Notes: generated by a model from the letters alone, not told the origin. A stretch of 64,000 nucleotides of DNA from an uncultured Bacteroides sp. (GCA_949294185.1 CASFGA010000006.1:246726-310725), one strand, 5' to 3'. Counted from the stretch's first letter, positions 11,439 through 20,212 are shown. Program-made: numbers and translations.

Positions 11439-12686
11439 ATGAACTTAACAGAAACTTTCCAAAGAGTCCGGCTTGCTTCCCGCCTGTTGGCGATGGCGGA
11501 CGAAGGCTTCATCAATGAAGTGTTGCAGGCCGTGGCCGATGAAGTGCGGGATGCGGCCGAAGGCATATTGGCTGCCAATGCCGAAGACTTGCGCCGTATG
11601 GATCCGAATGACCCGAAATATGACCGCTTGAAGCTGACTCCGGAGCGTTTGGACGGCATTGCGGCGGATATGCGCAACGTGGCGGCCTTGCCTTCGCCGC
11701 TGAACATCACGCTGGAAGAACGCGTGCGGCCCAACGGACTGCGCATCCGGAAGGTCAGCGTCCCCTTTGGGGTGGTCGGCATCATCTATGAAGCGCGTCC
11801 GAATGTAAGCTTCGATGTCTTTTCGCTTTGCCTGAAAAGCGGGAATGCCTGCATCCTGAAGGGAGGAAGTGATGCGGACTGTTCCAACCGGGCGATAGTG
11901 GAAATGATTCATCGGGTGCTTGAACGCTTCGGAATGGACAGGCATGTGGTCGAATTGCTCCCGCCAAGCCGGGAGGCGACTGCGGAGCTGCTGCACGCCG
12001 AAGGTTATGTGGATATGATTATCCCGAGGGGAAGCAGCGGGCTGATTGACTATGTGCGGCGGGAATCTGCTGTCCCGGTCATCGAAACGGGGGCGGGAAT
12101 CTGTCATACTTATTTTGACAAGTCTGGCGATGTCGGTATGGGAGCCGCGATTGTCAATAATGCCAAGACGCGTCGGGTCAGTGTATGCAATGCGCTTGAC
12201 TGCCTGTTGGTCCATGCTTCCCGCCTGAAAGACCTGCCGGCTCTTTGTGAACCGTTGCAGAAGAGCGGGGTTAAAATCTATGCGGACGAGGCGGCCTTTC
12301 AGGCTTTGGAGGGGAAATATCCGTCTGCTTTGCTCGAACGGGCGGATGAGAACAGTTACGGGACGGAGTTTCTGGATTATAAAATGGCGATAAAGACGGT
12401 AAACAGTCTGGATGAGGCTTTGTCGCACATTTATATATATAGCTCAAAACACAGTGAGGCCATTGTAACCGAAGACAGAAATGCAGCCGACTATTTCCAG
12501 CGTGCGGTGGACGCAGCCTGTGTATATGTCAATGCGCCGACTTCGTTCACTGACGGCGCGCAGTTTGGCCTGGGGGCGGAAATCGGCATCAGTACGCAGA
12601 AGCTGCATGCACGCGGCCCGATGGGCTTGCGTGAGATGACTACCTATAAATGGCTTGTCGACGGGAACGGGCAGATTCGTGTATAA
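11439..12686 (+). CDS. proA: Gamma-glutamyl phosphate reductase
   Basis: ProA reduces gamma-glutamyl phosphate to glutamate semialdehyde with NADPH, the second step of proline synthesis. The 415-residue protein is full length for the family and carries the catalytic C250 in [10 protein letters not shown], with the conserved [10 protein letters not shown] and [12 protein letters not shown] stretches before it. proB is not adjacent. The next gene, a transcarbamylase of arginine synthesis, follows after 66 bp, so the two amino acid pathways that draw on glutamate may be co-regulated. Confidence 0.97.
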   Translation: MNLTETFQRVRLASRLLAMADEGFINEVLQAVADEVRDAAEGILAANAEDLRRMDPNDPKYDRLKLTPERLDGIAADMRNVAALPSPLNITLEERVRPNGLRIRKVSVPFGVVGIIYEARPNVSFDVFSLCLKSGNACILKGGSDADCSNRAIVEMIHRVLERFGMDRHVVELLPPSREATAELLHAEGYVDMIIPRGSSGLIDYVRRESAVPVIETGAGICHTYFDKSGDVGMGAAIVNNAKTRRVSVCNALDCLLVHASRLKDLPALCEPLQKSGVKIYADEAAFQALEGKYPSALLERADENSYGTEFLDYKMAIKTVNSLDEALSHIYIYSSKHSEAIVTEDRNAADYFQRAVDAACVYVNAPTSFTDGAQFGLGAEIGISTQKLHARGPMGLREMTTYKWLVDGNGQIRV

Positions 12687-12752
12687 AGCCGGCAGGCGGG
12701 AGCACATTGTTGTTTTATATGATTGTCAAACCTAAATAAAAACAGATAACTT

Positions 12753-13715
12753 ATGAGAACCTATACCAATGTATTCGATTTGGGCGACCTGAAGTCCGCT
12801 TTGGCCGAGGCGTTTGAAATTAAGAAAGACCGTTATAAGTATGAGGCTTTAGGCCGGCACAAGACTTGCCTGCTGATATTTTTCAATAACAGCCTGCGTA
12901 CGCGGCTGAGCACGCAGAAAGCCGCCCGTAATCTGGGCATGGATGTGATTGTGCTGGATGTGAATCAGGGAGCATGGAAACTGGAAACGGAGCGCGGGGT
13001 AGTGATGGACGGTGACAAGAGCGAGCATCTGCTCGAGGCGATTCCCGTGATGGCTTCGTATTGTGATGTCATCGGCGTGCGTTCGTTCGCCCGTTTCGAG
13101 AGCCGGGAGGATGACTATACCGAGAAGATACTGAACCAGTTCATCCGGTATTCCGGCAAACCGGTCTTTTCTATGGAGGCGGCTACGGGACATCCGTTGC
13201 AGGCGTTCGCCGACCTGATAACCATCGAAGAATATAAACGGAAGGAACGCCCGAAAGTCGTGTTGACATGGGCACCGCATCCGCGTGCGCTGCCTCAGGC
13301 GGTGCCTAATTCTTTCGCCGACTTCATGAACGAAGCGGATGTGGACTTTGTCATCACGCATCCGCACGGGTATGAACTCGACCCGAAGTTCGTGCGTGGG
13401 GCGAAAGTCGAATACAATCAGATGAAGGCGTTTGAGGGAGCCGACTTTATCTACGCCAAGAACTGGGCCTGTCCCGGTGTGACAAATCCGGAAGACTACG
13501 GCAAAGTGCTGGGCAAGGATATGGCATGGACAGTGGATGCTGTCCACATGGCCGTGACGGACAATGCTTTCTTTATGCATTGCCTGCCTGTTCGCCGCAA
13601 TATGATAGTGACTGACGATGTGATTGAAGCCCCCACTTCGCTCGTAATACCGGAGGCAGCCAATCGGGAGATTTCGGCTACGGTGGTTTTGAAGCGTATG
13701 CTGCAGGATTTGTGA
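12753..13715 (+). CDS. argF': N-succinyl/N-acetyl-ornithine transcarbamylase (ArgF' type)
   Basis: This 320-residue enzyme transfers the carbamoyl group to an N-acylated ornithine in the modified arginine pathway of Bacteroidetes. Carbamoyl-phosphate residues are seen in SLRTR (about 47-51), HPLQ (147-150) and HCLP (276-279), with H176 and K236 at the positions known from the B. fragilis enzyme. Residue 90, where the B. fragilis enzyme has the proline that sets succinyl-ornithine preference and acetyl-ornithine enzymes have glutamate, is serine here (GDKSEHL). The acyl preference is therefore open. It follows proA and ends in two hairpins. Confidence 0.92.
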   Translation: MRTYTNVFDLGDLKSALAEAFEIKKDRYKYEALGRHKTCLLIFFNNSLRTRLSTQKAARNLGMDVIVLDVNQGAWKLETERGVVMDGDKSEHLLEAIPVMASYCDVIGVRSFARFESREDDYTEKILNQFIRYSGKPVFSMEAATGHPLQAFADLITIEEYKRKERPKVVLTWAPHPRALPQAVPNSFADFMNEADVDFVITHPHGYELDPKFVRGAKVEYNQMKAFEGADFIYAKNWACPGVTNPEDYGKVLGKDMAWTVDAVHMAVTDNAFFMHCLPVRRNMIVTDDVIEAPTSLVIPEAANREISATVVLKRMLQDL

Positions 13716-13722
13716 TGGGACA

Positions 13723-13756
13723 AAACGCCGGTTTCATAAGGATGAAGCCGGCGTTT
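13723..13756. terminator. Hairpin after the transcarbamylase gene
   Basis: The arms aaacgccggtttca and tgaagccggcgttt pair over 14 positions with one G-U wobble and a 6-nt loop, 8 bp after the stop. A T-rich end (gttt) lies on each strand. Confidence 0.6.
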
Positions 13757-13771
13757 GGCCTGTATGAAAAC

Positions 13772-13821
13772 AGAATGTCATCCTGCTTTCCTGTCAGACG
13801 ACAGGGGCAGGATGACATTCT
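13772..13821. repeat. Nested inverted repeat between convergent genes
   Basis: Perfect 15-bp outer arms (agaatgtcatcctgc, 13772-13786, and 13807-13821) enclose an inner perfect hairpin, cctgtc/gacagg. It lies between the transcarbamylase gene and the FKBP genes, which converge here, and may act as a terminator for the FKBP operon. Confidence 0.65.
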
Positions 13822-13847
13822 TGTCTTATGGTCTGCTGCCTGGACGG

Positions 13848-14696
13848 TTATTTTTCGATGTCAAGCAGCTCTACTTCAAAGATTAGCGTAGAGAACGGCT
13901 TGATTTTGCCTTGCTGCTGTGAGCCGTAAGCCAGTTCCTGCGGGATGTAAAGCTCCCATTTAGAACCCACCGGCATCATGGTCAACGCTTCAGTCCATCC
14001 TTTGATAACCTGGCTGACCTTGAATGAAATCGGTTTTTCCGACTTGTCAAATTCCGTTCCGTCTATCAGCGTGCCCTTGTAGGTTACTTCCACTTTTGAA
14101 GTGTCAGCCGGAACAACGCCCGTTCCTTTGGTGATGATTTTGTATTGCAGGCCGCTGGCAGTGGTCTGTATGCCTTCCTTGCTCTTGTTTTGAGCTAAGA
14201 AGTCCTCGTTTTCCTTCTTGTAGTCAGCATATTGTGCCTCTAATGCCTTTTCCTTGATGACGGCTTGATGTTTGTGTACATAGGCGTTGGCCGAGTCGAT
14301 TGATACGGCAGTCTGTCTTTTTACTGCTGCCACAAATCCTGCCAGATAGTTCTCTTTGCTCAGAGAGTTGGTAGTATCCGTGCCGAAGATGCGGCGGTTG
14401 TTGTATTCATACATTTGTCCGCTCACCTGCTGTCCTATCTGCATGCCCATAAAGTAAGCTTTCTGCTCGGCGTCGGCCTCTTTGCATCCCTGTTCCAGTC
14501 CTCTGATAAAGTTGGCGACATGAGCCGAGTCAATGCCCTGCTGCATTACAAAGTCCATCAGCCCCTGTGTAGTGGCCACTCCCATCATGTATGAAAGAGA
14601 GTCTACTTCGTTCTTGATGTTGGCTTGCGGAGCCTGAGAACACGATGCCAAGCCTGCCGCAACGGCAAATGCCATCAATAAGTTGCTTTTTTTCAT
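13848..14696 (-). CDS. FKBP-type peptidyl-prolyl isomerase, lipoprotein
   Basis: This 282-residue prolyl isomerase is predicted to fold proteins in the periplasm while anchored as a lipoprotein: the signal peptide ends in the lipobox LASC with C19. An N-terminal FKBP dimerisation domain (about 25-150) precedes the catalytic FKBP domain (about 185-281, with GTLIDGTEFDKS and ELAYGSQQ). The gene lies 42 bp after a second FKBP gene on the same strand, so they form a two-gene operon. Confidence 0.92.
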   Translation of the reverse strand: MKKSNLLMAFAVAAGLASCSQAPQANIKNEVDSLSYMMGVATTQGLMDFVMQQGIDSAHVANFIRGLEQGCKEADAEQKAYFMGMQIGQQVSGQMYEYNNRRIFGTDTTNSLSKENYLAGFVAAVKRQTAVSIDSANAYVHKHQAVIKEKALEAQYADYKKENEDFLAQNKSKEGIQTTASGLQYKIITKGTGVVPADTSKVEVTYKGTLIDGTEFDKSEKPISFKVSQVIKGWTEALTMMPVGSKWELYIPQELAYGSQQQGKIKPFSTLIFEVELLDIEK

Positions 14697-14738
14697 CTGC
14701 TTTATGTTTTTAGGTTTTTAGTTGTTTCCGTATGGTTC

Positions 14739-15323
14739 TTACAATACTTCAATCAGCTCCACTTCAAATATCAATGTGCTGTGGGGAGGAATCATTTCGC
14801 CCGCTCCTTGTGCGCCGTAGGCCAGTTCCGACGGAATGTAGAGCTTCCATTTCGCTCCTTCCGACATAAGCTGAAGAGCTTCCACCCATCCTTTAATCAC
14901 CTGATTGACCCCGAATACGGCAGGTTCGCCGCGCTTTATGGAACTGTCGAACAGGGTTCCGTCGATGAGTGTCCCTTCATAATGGCAGCGTACACGGTCA
15001 GTCTCTTTGGGCCTCTTGCCGTTTCCTTCTTTTATCACTTCATACTGCAGACCGCTCGGGAGCGTTACGATTTTGGGATTCTTCTTGTTTTCTTCGAGAA
15101 AGGCTTTACCCTTCGCTATGTTTTCCGAATTGATTTTTTCTTCCAGTTCGGTGAAGTATTTGTTGACTATCTCGCGGGCTTCGGTATGGGAGATGGCGGT
15201 CTGTTTGCCTTCCAATACATCTTTGATAGCTTGCGCGAAGTCATTGACGTCAATGTTTCGGGCACCCATGCTCCATAAGTTCTGTCCTATGCCTAAGCCG
15301 ATGGCGTAACTGAATTTGTCCAT
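14739..15323 (-). CDS. FKBP-type peptidyl-prolyl isomerase
   Basis: This 194-residue FKBP has the same two-part layout as its neighbour (short N-terminal domain, then the catalytic domain from about residue 95 with GTLIDGTLFDSS and ELAYGAQG). It lacks a signal peptide, so it should act in the cytoplasm. The pair probably arose by duplication, with one copy exported. A promoter box TACCTTTG lies 40 bp upstream. Confidence 0.92.
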   Translation of the reverse strand: MDKFSYAIGLGIGQNLWSMGARNIDVNDFAQAIKDVLEGKQTAISHTEAREIVNKYFTELEEKINSENIAKGKAFLEENKKNPKIVTLPSGLQYEVIKEGNGKRPKETDRVRCHYEGTLIDGTLFDSSIKRGEPAVFGVNQVIKGWVEALQLMSEGAKWKLYIPSELAYGAQGAGEMIPPHSTLIFEVELIEVL

Positions 15324-15362
15324 AAATGTGATTTTATTATATAAAAATGTTCAACTGAGGGG

Positions 15363-15370
15363 CAAAGGTA
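15363..15370 (-). promoter_or_regulatory. -7 box for the FKBP operon
   Basis: TACCTTTG on the minus strand, 40 bp before the ATG at 15323. The -33 element is not clear. Confidence 0.5.
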
Positions 15371-15414
15371 TCTTTTTTCTGTGAAAATGAGGTCGATTGA
15401 CTTATAAAATTTCT

Positions 15415-15422
15415 TATTTTTG
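15415..15422 (+). promoter_or_regulatory. -7 box for the sirtuin gene
   Basis: TATTTTTG lies 32 bp before the ATG at 15454. It rules out the longer reading that would start at 15397. It is divergent from the FKBP promoter. Confidence 0.5.
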
Positions 15423-15453
15423 TATCGGTCATAAAATATTAAAGCAGGAGGTT

Positions 15454-16152
15454 ATGAAAAATCTGGTAGTTTTGACAGGCGCGGGTATGAGTGCGGAAAG
15501 CGGAATCAGCACGTTCCGCGATGCGGGAGGACTGTGGGAACGTTATCCGGTGGAGCAGGTGGCGACGCCGGAAGGCTATGCAGCCGATCCGGAACTGGTA
15601 ATCAACTTTTATAATGAACGCCGCAAACAGCTGCTTGATGTAAGGCCTAACCGCGGGCATGAACTGCTTGCCGGGATGGAAGAAAGTTTTAATGTGACGG
15701 TTATCACCCAGAATGTCGACAATTTGCACGAGCGGGCCGGAAGCAGGCACGTAATCCACCTGCATGGCGAACTGACCAAAGTGACATCGAGCCTGCATCC
15801 GAACGACCCTCGGTATATAAGAGAACTGCGGCCGGATGAGTATGAAGTGAAGATGGGGGATAAGGCAGCCGACGGTTCCCAACTGAGACCATTCATCGTT
15901 TGGTTCGGCGAATCGGTCCCGATGATAGAGCCGGCCATCGATTATGTCAGGAGGGCGGATGTGTTTGTTATTATCGGAACATCGCTGAATGTATATCCGG
16001 CAGCGGGCCTGCTATATTATGTGCCGGAAGGAGTGCCCGTGTATCTGATTGACCCGAAAGAGGTTTCCATCACTTCTGGCCGTAAGGTGACTGTCATTCG
16101 CAAGGGGGCTTCGGAAGGAGTGGCAGAATTGAAAAAAATGTTATCCGAGTGA
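15454..16152 (+). CDS. Sir2-family NAD-dependent deacylase, zinc-cysteine-free
   Basis: This 232-residue cytoplasmic sirtuin removes acyl groups from lysines using NAD. NAD-binding GAGMSAESGI (9-18), TQNVDNLH (85-92), catalytic H104 in HLHGE, and GTSLNVYPAAG are all present. Y53 and R56 form the YxxR pair that marks class III sirtuins acting on succinyl or malonyl lysine. The protein contains no cysteine at all, so the usual four-cysteine zinc site is missing; the segment between about 110 and 145 replaces it. The start is preceded by a good Shine-Dalgarno (aggagg), which is unusual here. Confidence 0.9.
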   Translation: MKNLVVLTGAGMSAESGISTFRDAGGLWERYPVEQVATPEGYAADPELVINFYNERRKQLLDVRPNRGHELLAGMEESFNVTVITQNVDNLHERAGSRHVIHLHGELTKVTSSLHPNDPRYIRELRPDEYEVKMGDKAADGSQLRPFIVWFGESVPMIEPAIDYVRRADVFVIIGTSLNVYPAAGLLYYVPEGVPVYLIDPKEVSITSGRKVTVIRKGASEGVAELKKMLSE

Positions 16153-16173
16153 AAGAAATAAACAAATTCTCCT

Positions 16174-16181
16174 TATATTTG
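16174..16181 (+). promoter_or_regulatory. -7 box for the rubredoxin gene
   Basis: TATATTTG lies 52 bp before the rubredoxin ATG, 21 bp after the sirtuin stop. The -33 element is not clear. Confidence 0.45.
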
Positions 16182-16233
16182 TTTTATCATCAGAAGATGA
16201 CAGAATAATATTAACTTATAACAAAGACTGATT

Positions 16234-16398
16234 ATGAAAAAGTACATTTGCACGGTTTGTGACTGGGTTTACGACCCTGAAGTGGGAGATCCTGATGCAG
16301 GTATCGCTCCGGGAACAGCTTTTGAAGACCTGCCGGAAGACTGGGTATGTCCGGTTTGTGGCGTAGGAAAAGAGGATTTTCAACCTGTGGAAGAATAA
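16234..16398 (+). CDS. Rubredoxin
   Basis: This 54-residue protein carries one iron coordinated by C6, C9, C39 and C42 ([11 protein letters not shown] and DWVCPVCG), with the standard spacing and the aromatic core residues of rubredoxins. It transfers single electrons, in anaerobes often to rubrerythrin or superoxide reductase during oxidative stress. It lies between its own promoter box and a strong terminator, so it is probably a single-gene transcript. Confidence 0.96.
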   Translation: MKKYICTVCDWVYDPEVGDPDAGIAPGTAFEDLPEDWVCPVCGVGKEDFQPVEE

Positions 16399-16420
16399 TT
16401 TTTGACAGCATGAAATAACG

Positions 16421-16462
16421 AAAGTGCCGGAGCATCCGTTGGATATGCTCCGGCACTTTTTT
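16421..16462. terminator. Bidirectional terminator after the rubredoxin gene
   Basis: The perfect 15-bp stem aaagtgccggagcat (16421-16435) pairs with 16445-16459 and is followed by TTT. It serves rubredoxin and, from the other side, ackA. Confidence 0.85.
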
Positions 16463-16533
16463 CGTATGCCTTCAGCCTTTGTTTCCGGACTGCCGGGATT
16501 GTCTCCGCAGTCCGGATGACAAGCTGAGTTTTC

Positions 16534-17736
16534 TTATTGTCTGTTCTTTAGGATGTCCATTGTATCCGAAGCGATCATCAGTTCTTCGTCGGTCGGGATA
16601 ACCACTACCTTTACTTTTGAATCGTCTGTCGAGATGATGGCCTCTTCACCGCGCACCTTGTTGCGTTCCGGATCGATTTTTACTCCGAGATAACCCAGCG
16701 ATTCACAGGCCGCAGCACGGGCGGTCGCCTGATTCTCGCCTACGCCTCCGGTGAAAAGTATGACATCCACGCCTCCCATTGCGGCTGCATAAGCTCCGAT
16801 GTATTTGGTGATGCGGTAGAAATACATGCTTTCAGTAAGCTTGGCGACAGCTTCACCTTGTGAAGCGGCGGCTTCAAGCTCGCGCATGTCGCTTGAACGC
16901 TTGAATATGCCCAGTACACCACTTTTCTTGTTCAGGATGTCCGACATCTGGTCTGGGTCCAGTCCTTCCTTTTTCATCAGATAAAGGATGGCGCCGCCGT
17001 CTATGTCCCCTGAACGCGTTCCCATCACAAGTCCTTCCAGCGGAGTCAAGCCCATAGACGTGTCGATGCACTTGCCGTCTTTCACGGCTGCAATGGATCC
17101 GCCGTTTCCGATATGGCAGGTAATGATTTTAGACCCTTCGGCCGGGATGTTCAGAAATTCGCATACGCGTTTTGAAACATACCGGTGTGAAGTTCCGTGG
17201 AAGCCATAACGGCGGATGCCGTATTTCTCGTAATATTCATACGGTATGGCATACATATAGGCACGTTCGGGCATGGTCTGGTGAAAGGCCGTATCGAACA
17301 CGGCTACTTGCGGAACATCCGGAAGCAGCTTCTGTACGGCATAGATGCCCTTCAGATTAGCCGGGTTGTGCAGCGGACAAAGGTCGCTGCATTCCTTTAC
17401 AGTTTCGATTACAGCGTCGTCAATCAGCACCGAGCCGCTGAACTTGGTTCCTCCGTGAACGACACGATGACCCACTGCACCGATTTCATCCAGTGATTTC
17501 ACCGCACCATATTCAGCGTGTGTCAGTGTTTCGAAGATGAACTGAACGCCCGCCGTGTGTTCTTGAATATCTCTTTCGATGATTTTCTTTGTGCCGTCAG
17601 GCAGTGTCACCTTTAAAAAAGAACCTGGAAGGCCGATTTTTTCGAGTCCGCCTTGTGCCACGACCGCTTTGGTAGTCATGTCAAATAGCTTGTATTTGAT
17701 GGATGAGCTGCCGCAATTGAGTACTAATATTTTCAT
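16534..17736 (-). CDS. ackA: Acetate kinase
   Basis: AckA converts acetyl phosphate and ADP to acetate and ATP, the energy-conserving end of acetate fermentation. The 400-residue protein is full length, with N-terminal VLNCGSSSIKYKL, the HGTSHRYVS region and the phosphate loop ITCHIGNGGSIAAV. It lies 76 bp downstream of pta, the normal operon partner. Confidence 0.97.
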   Translation of the reverse strand: MKILVLNCGSSSIKYKLFDMTTKAVVAQGGLEKIGLPGSFLKVTLPDGTKKIIERDIQEHTAGVQFIFETLTHAEYGAVKSLDEIGAVGHRVVHGGTKFSGSVLIDDAVIETVKECSDLCPLHNPANLKGIYAVQKLLPDVPQVAVFDTAFHQTMPERAYMYAIPYEYYEKYGIRRYGFHGTSHRYVSKRVCEFLNIPAEGSKIITCHIGNGGSIAAVKDGKCIDTSMGLTPLEGLVMGTRSGDIDGGAILYLMKKEGLDPDQMSDILNKKSGVLGIFKRSSDMRELEAAASQGEAVAKLTESMYFYRITKYIGAYAAAMGGVDVILFTGGVGENQATARAAACESLGYLGVKIDPERNKVRGEEAIISTDDSKVKVVVIPTDEELMIASDTMDILKNRQ

Positions 17737-17812
17737 TATTGGATATTTTAATTTTTATATATAGGTTTTCTTGAGCTTTTGCCTTTGGGAAGTCGGTGTC
17801 TGCTCTTTCCTT

Positions 17813-18826
17813 TTATTGGTTTCCTTTGGCGGCGATTGCCTGATTGGCTGTGATGGCAATCATTTTATATACATCGTCGATGCAGCATCCGCGTGACAAG
17901 TCGTTTACCGGACGGGCGATACCTTGCAGAATCGGGCCGATGGCTGTGGCATGTCCTAAGCGTTCCACCAGTTTGTAGGAGATGTTGCCCACTTCCAGGC
18001 AGGGAACGATCAGCACATTGGCCTTGCCGGCGATTTCTGATCCCGGTGCCTTGCTTGCCCCGATTCTCGGAACGAGGGCGGCGTCAGCTTGCAGTTCGCC
18101 GTCAATCTTTAAATCGGGAGCCATTTCTTTGGCCATATTCAGGGCTTCCACCACCTTGTCTACCACTTCGTGCTTTGCAGAACCTTTTGTAGAGAAGCTC
18201 AACATCGCTACGCGCGGATCAAGACCGGCGACTGCTTGGGCGGTACGTGCGGTGCATACGGCAATCTGAGCCAATTGGTTGGCATCCGGCACCGGAGTGA
18301 CGGCAACATCTCCCATTACCAAAACGCCATTGTCGCCGCATTCAGGAGCATGTGTCAGCATCAGCATGGCTCCCGACACGCAGGTAATGCCCGGAGCGGT
18401 CTTTATAATCTGTAAAGCCGGGCGAAGCACATCGCCTGTGGTGTTTCGGGCACCGGCCAACTGTCCGTCGGCATCACCAGACTTGATGATGAGGCAGCCC
18501 AAATACAGCGGATTCAGCACCAGCTTGCGGGCTTCCTCGATGGTCATGCCCTTTTTCTTGCGGAGTTCGCACAGCAGTTGGGCGTATTCCTCTTTTTTCG
18601 GATTTGTTTCGGGGTCTATGATGGTAGCCTTATGGATGTTTCCCAATCCCCATTCTTTGGCAAGAGCCATGATTTCATCCGGATTGCCCAAGAGAATCAG
18701 GTCTGCTACGCCGTCTGTCAAGATTTGGTTGGCGGCTTTCAAGGTACGTTCTTCTGTTCCTTCCGGAAGCACGATGCGCTGTTTGTTCGCTTTTGCGCGT
18801 TCAACGATTTGACTAATTAGATCCAT
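17813..18826 (-). CDS. pta: Phosphate acetyltransferase (short form)
   Basis: Pta converts acetyl-CoA and phosphate to acetyl phosphate for AckA. The 337-residue protein is the single-domain form, without the N-terminal regulatory domains of E. coli Pta. The signature LPEGTEERTLKAANQIL and the late VLIVPCLEVGNISYKL and GPILQG stretches identify the family. It is first in the pta-ackA operon. lrgAB diverges from it on the other strand. Confidence 0.96.
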   Translation of the reverse strand: MDLISQIVERAKANKQRIVLPEGTEERTLKAANQILTDGVADLILLGNPDEIMALAKEWGLGNIHKATIIDPETNPKKEEYAQLLCELRKKKGMTIEEARKLVLNPLYLGCLIIKSGDADGQLAGARNTTGDVLRPALQIIKTAPGITCVSGAMLMLTHAPECGDNGVLVMGDVAVTPVPDANQLAQIAVCTARTAQAVAGLDPRVAMLSFSTKGSAKHEVVDKVVEALNMAKEMAPDLKIDGELQADAALVPRIGASKAPGSEIAGKANVLIVPCLEVGNISYKLVERLGHATAIGPILQGIARPVNDLSRGCCIDDVYKMIAITANQAIAAKGNQ

Positions 18827-18888
18827 AATGGTATATGATTAAAGTTGTATCAGCATATAGTAGTTGACAATGACTTTTTGTCGCAATG

Positions 18889-18896
18889 CAAAAGTA
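18889..18896 (-). promoter_or_regulatory. -7 box for pta-ackA
   Basis: TACTTTTG on the minus strand, about 62 bp before the pta ATG. A TTTG lies 24 nt further upstream (18924-18921), slightly wide of consensus. Confidence 0.5.
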
Positions 18897-18996
18897 GGTA
18901 TTTTTGTAATATCAGGTTTGCAAAACCGGATTTTTTTTGGTTTAAAGTATGCAAAAACCGTATGTTTAAAGGCAGGAAACGGAAAAAGGAAAAGGA

Positions 18997-19030
18997 TTTG
19001 CTGTCGGTTTGTGGTTAATGCCTAACTTTG
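18997..19030 (+). promoter_or_regulatory. Promoter of lrgAB
   Basis: TTTG (18997-19000) and TAACTTTG (19023-19030) are 22 nt apart. The leader to the lrgA ATG is about 25 nt. Confidence 0.6.
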
Positions 19031-19058
19031 CACCGGTTTTCAATAAGTGTTAGATAAT

Positions 19059-19409
19059 ATGATACGTCAGTGTTCCATTCTTTTCGGGTGTTTGGCGTTG
19101 GGCGAACTGATAGTTTACCTGACGGGAGTCAGGCTGCCGTCCAGTATAATCGGGATGTTGCTGCTCACTCTTTTTTTACAGTTGGGCTGGATTAAGCTTG
19201 AGTGGGTACAAGGTCTGACTAATTTCCTTGTAGCCAATCTGGGATTCTTTTTCGTACCGTCGGGAGTTGCGCTCATGTTGTATTTTGATATAATCCAGGC
19301 GCAGTTTTGGCCGATAGTGGTCGCCACGCTGGTCAGTACGGTTTTGGTGTTGGTAGTTACAGGATGGGTTCATCAATTGGTTCGTAAATATGGAATTTTT
19401 AGAAAATAA
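19059..19409 (+). CDS. lrgA: CidA/LrgA family membrane protein
   Basis: This 116-residue holin-like inner membrane protein has about four membrane segments and the family's GVRLPSSIIGMLLL and FFVPSGVALM motifs. LrgA/LrgB pairs were first described as modulators of murein hydrolase activity; in B. subtilis a homologous pair takes up pyruvate. The ATG at 19059 is used; an in-frame GTG at 19047 is possible. It overlaps lrgB by 20 bp, and the divergent neighbour is pta-ackA, which fits a link to pyruvate or acetate metabolism. Confidence 0.9.
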   Translation: MIRQCSILFGCLALGELIVYLTGVRLPSSIIGMLLLTLFLQLGWIKLEWVQGLTNFLVANLGFFFVPSGVALMLYFDIIQAQFWPIVVATLVSTVLVLVVTGWVHQLVRKYGIFRK

Positions 19410-20085
19410 GTTTTTTTTGTTGGCCATTACGTTCGGCTTCTTTTTCCTTTCGAAGCTTTTGCAGAAGAAGACGGGTTCGCTGCTGCTGAATCCCATTCTG
19501 ATAGCCATTGCTTTGCTGATTTGTTTCCTGAAGTTTTCCGGCGTTTCCTATGAGAAATATTCCGAAGCCGGTTCGCTGGTGGAGTTTTGGCTGAAGCCGG
19601 CGGTGGTGGCACTGGGTGTTCCTTTGTATTTGCAGCTGCGTATGATTCGCAAGCAGTGGATGCCCATTCTTGTCTCGCAGCTGGCGGGCTGTATTGTCGG
19701 GCTTGTTTCGGTGGCGTTCATTGCAAAAATCATGGGAGCTTCGCCCGAAGTGGTCATGTCACTGGCTCCGAAGTCGGTGACCACTCCCATCGCGATGGAG
19801 GTGTCCAATGCCGTAGGCGGCATCCCGTCTTTGACGGCGGCGGTTGTGATAGTAGTCGGACTGTTTGGTGCGATATGCGGATTCAAGGTGCTTCAGGTGG
19901 GACATGTCGGGAGCCCTATCGCTCAGGGACTTTCGATGGGTACGGCCAGTCATGCCGTAGGGACATCGCGCGCGATGGAGGTGAGCGGAAAATACGGAGC
20001 TTATGCCAGTCTGGGACTAACCCTTAACGGAATTCTTACCGCACTGCTCTCGCCTACCATCCTGCATCTGCTGGGGCTGTATTGA
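19390..20085 (+). CDS. lrgB: LrgB family membrane protein
   Basis: This 231-residue polytopic membrane protein is the partner of LrgA. The conserved central region reads LAPKSVTTPIAMEVSNAVGG, followed by GTASHAVGTSRAME, both hallmarks of the LrgB/CidB family. It overlaps lrgA by 20 bp, indicating coupled translation. A 659-bp gap follows before the convergent cdaA. Confidence 0.93.
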   Translation: MEFLENKFFLLAITFGFFFLSKLLQKKTGSLLLNPILIAIALLICFLKFSGVSYEKYSEAGSLVEFWLKPAVVALGVPLYLQLRMIRKQWMPILVSQLAGCIVGLVSVAFIAKIMGASPEVVMSLAPKSVTTPIAMEVSNAVGGIPSLTAAVVIVVGLFGAICGFKVLQVGHVGSPIAQGLSMGTASHAVGTSRAMEVSGKYGAYASLGLTLNGILTALLSPTILHLLGLY

Positions 20086-20137
20086 TCGGTTTCCGGCCTT
20101 TGTTTTTCTGCCGGAGGAAATGTTGTATCCTCTTGTA

Positions 20138-20212
20138 AAAAATTTTTTTCCTCCCGTGAAAAATAATTTCCTTCCTGAGGGAAAAGAGGAAAGGCGGGAG
20201 GAAAATTTTTCA
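20138..20212. repeat. Nested inverted repeat after lrgB
   Basis: Outer arms centred on cctcccg/cgggagg with A/T-rich flanks (about 20138-20157 and 20196-20212) enclose tttcct/aggaaa and an inner ttcc/ggaa. It is AT-rich at its ends and may act as a terminator for lrgAB. Confidence 0.55.

Noticed and set aside
11445..12428. Open frame of 327 codons on the minus strand
   Set aside because: It is antisense to proA, which carries all family motifs.
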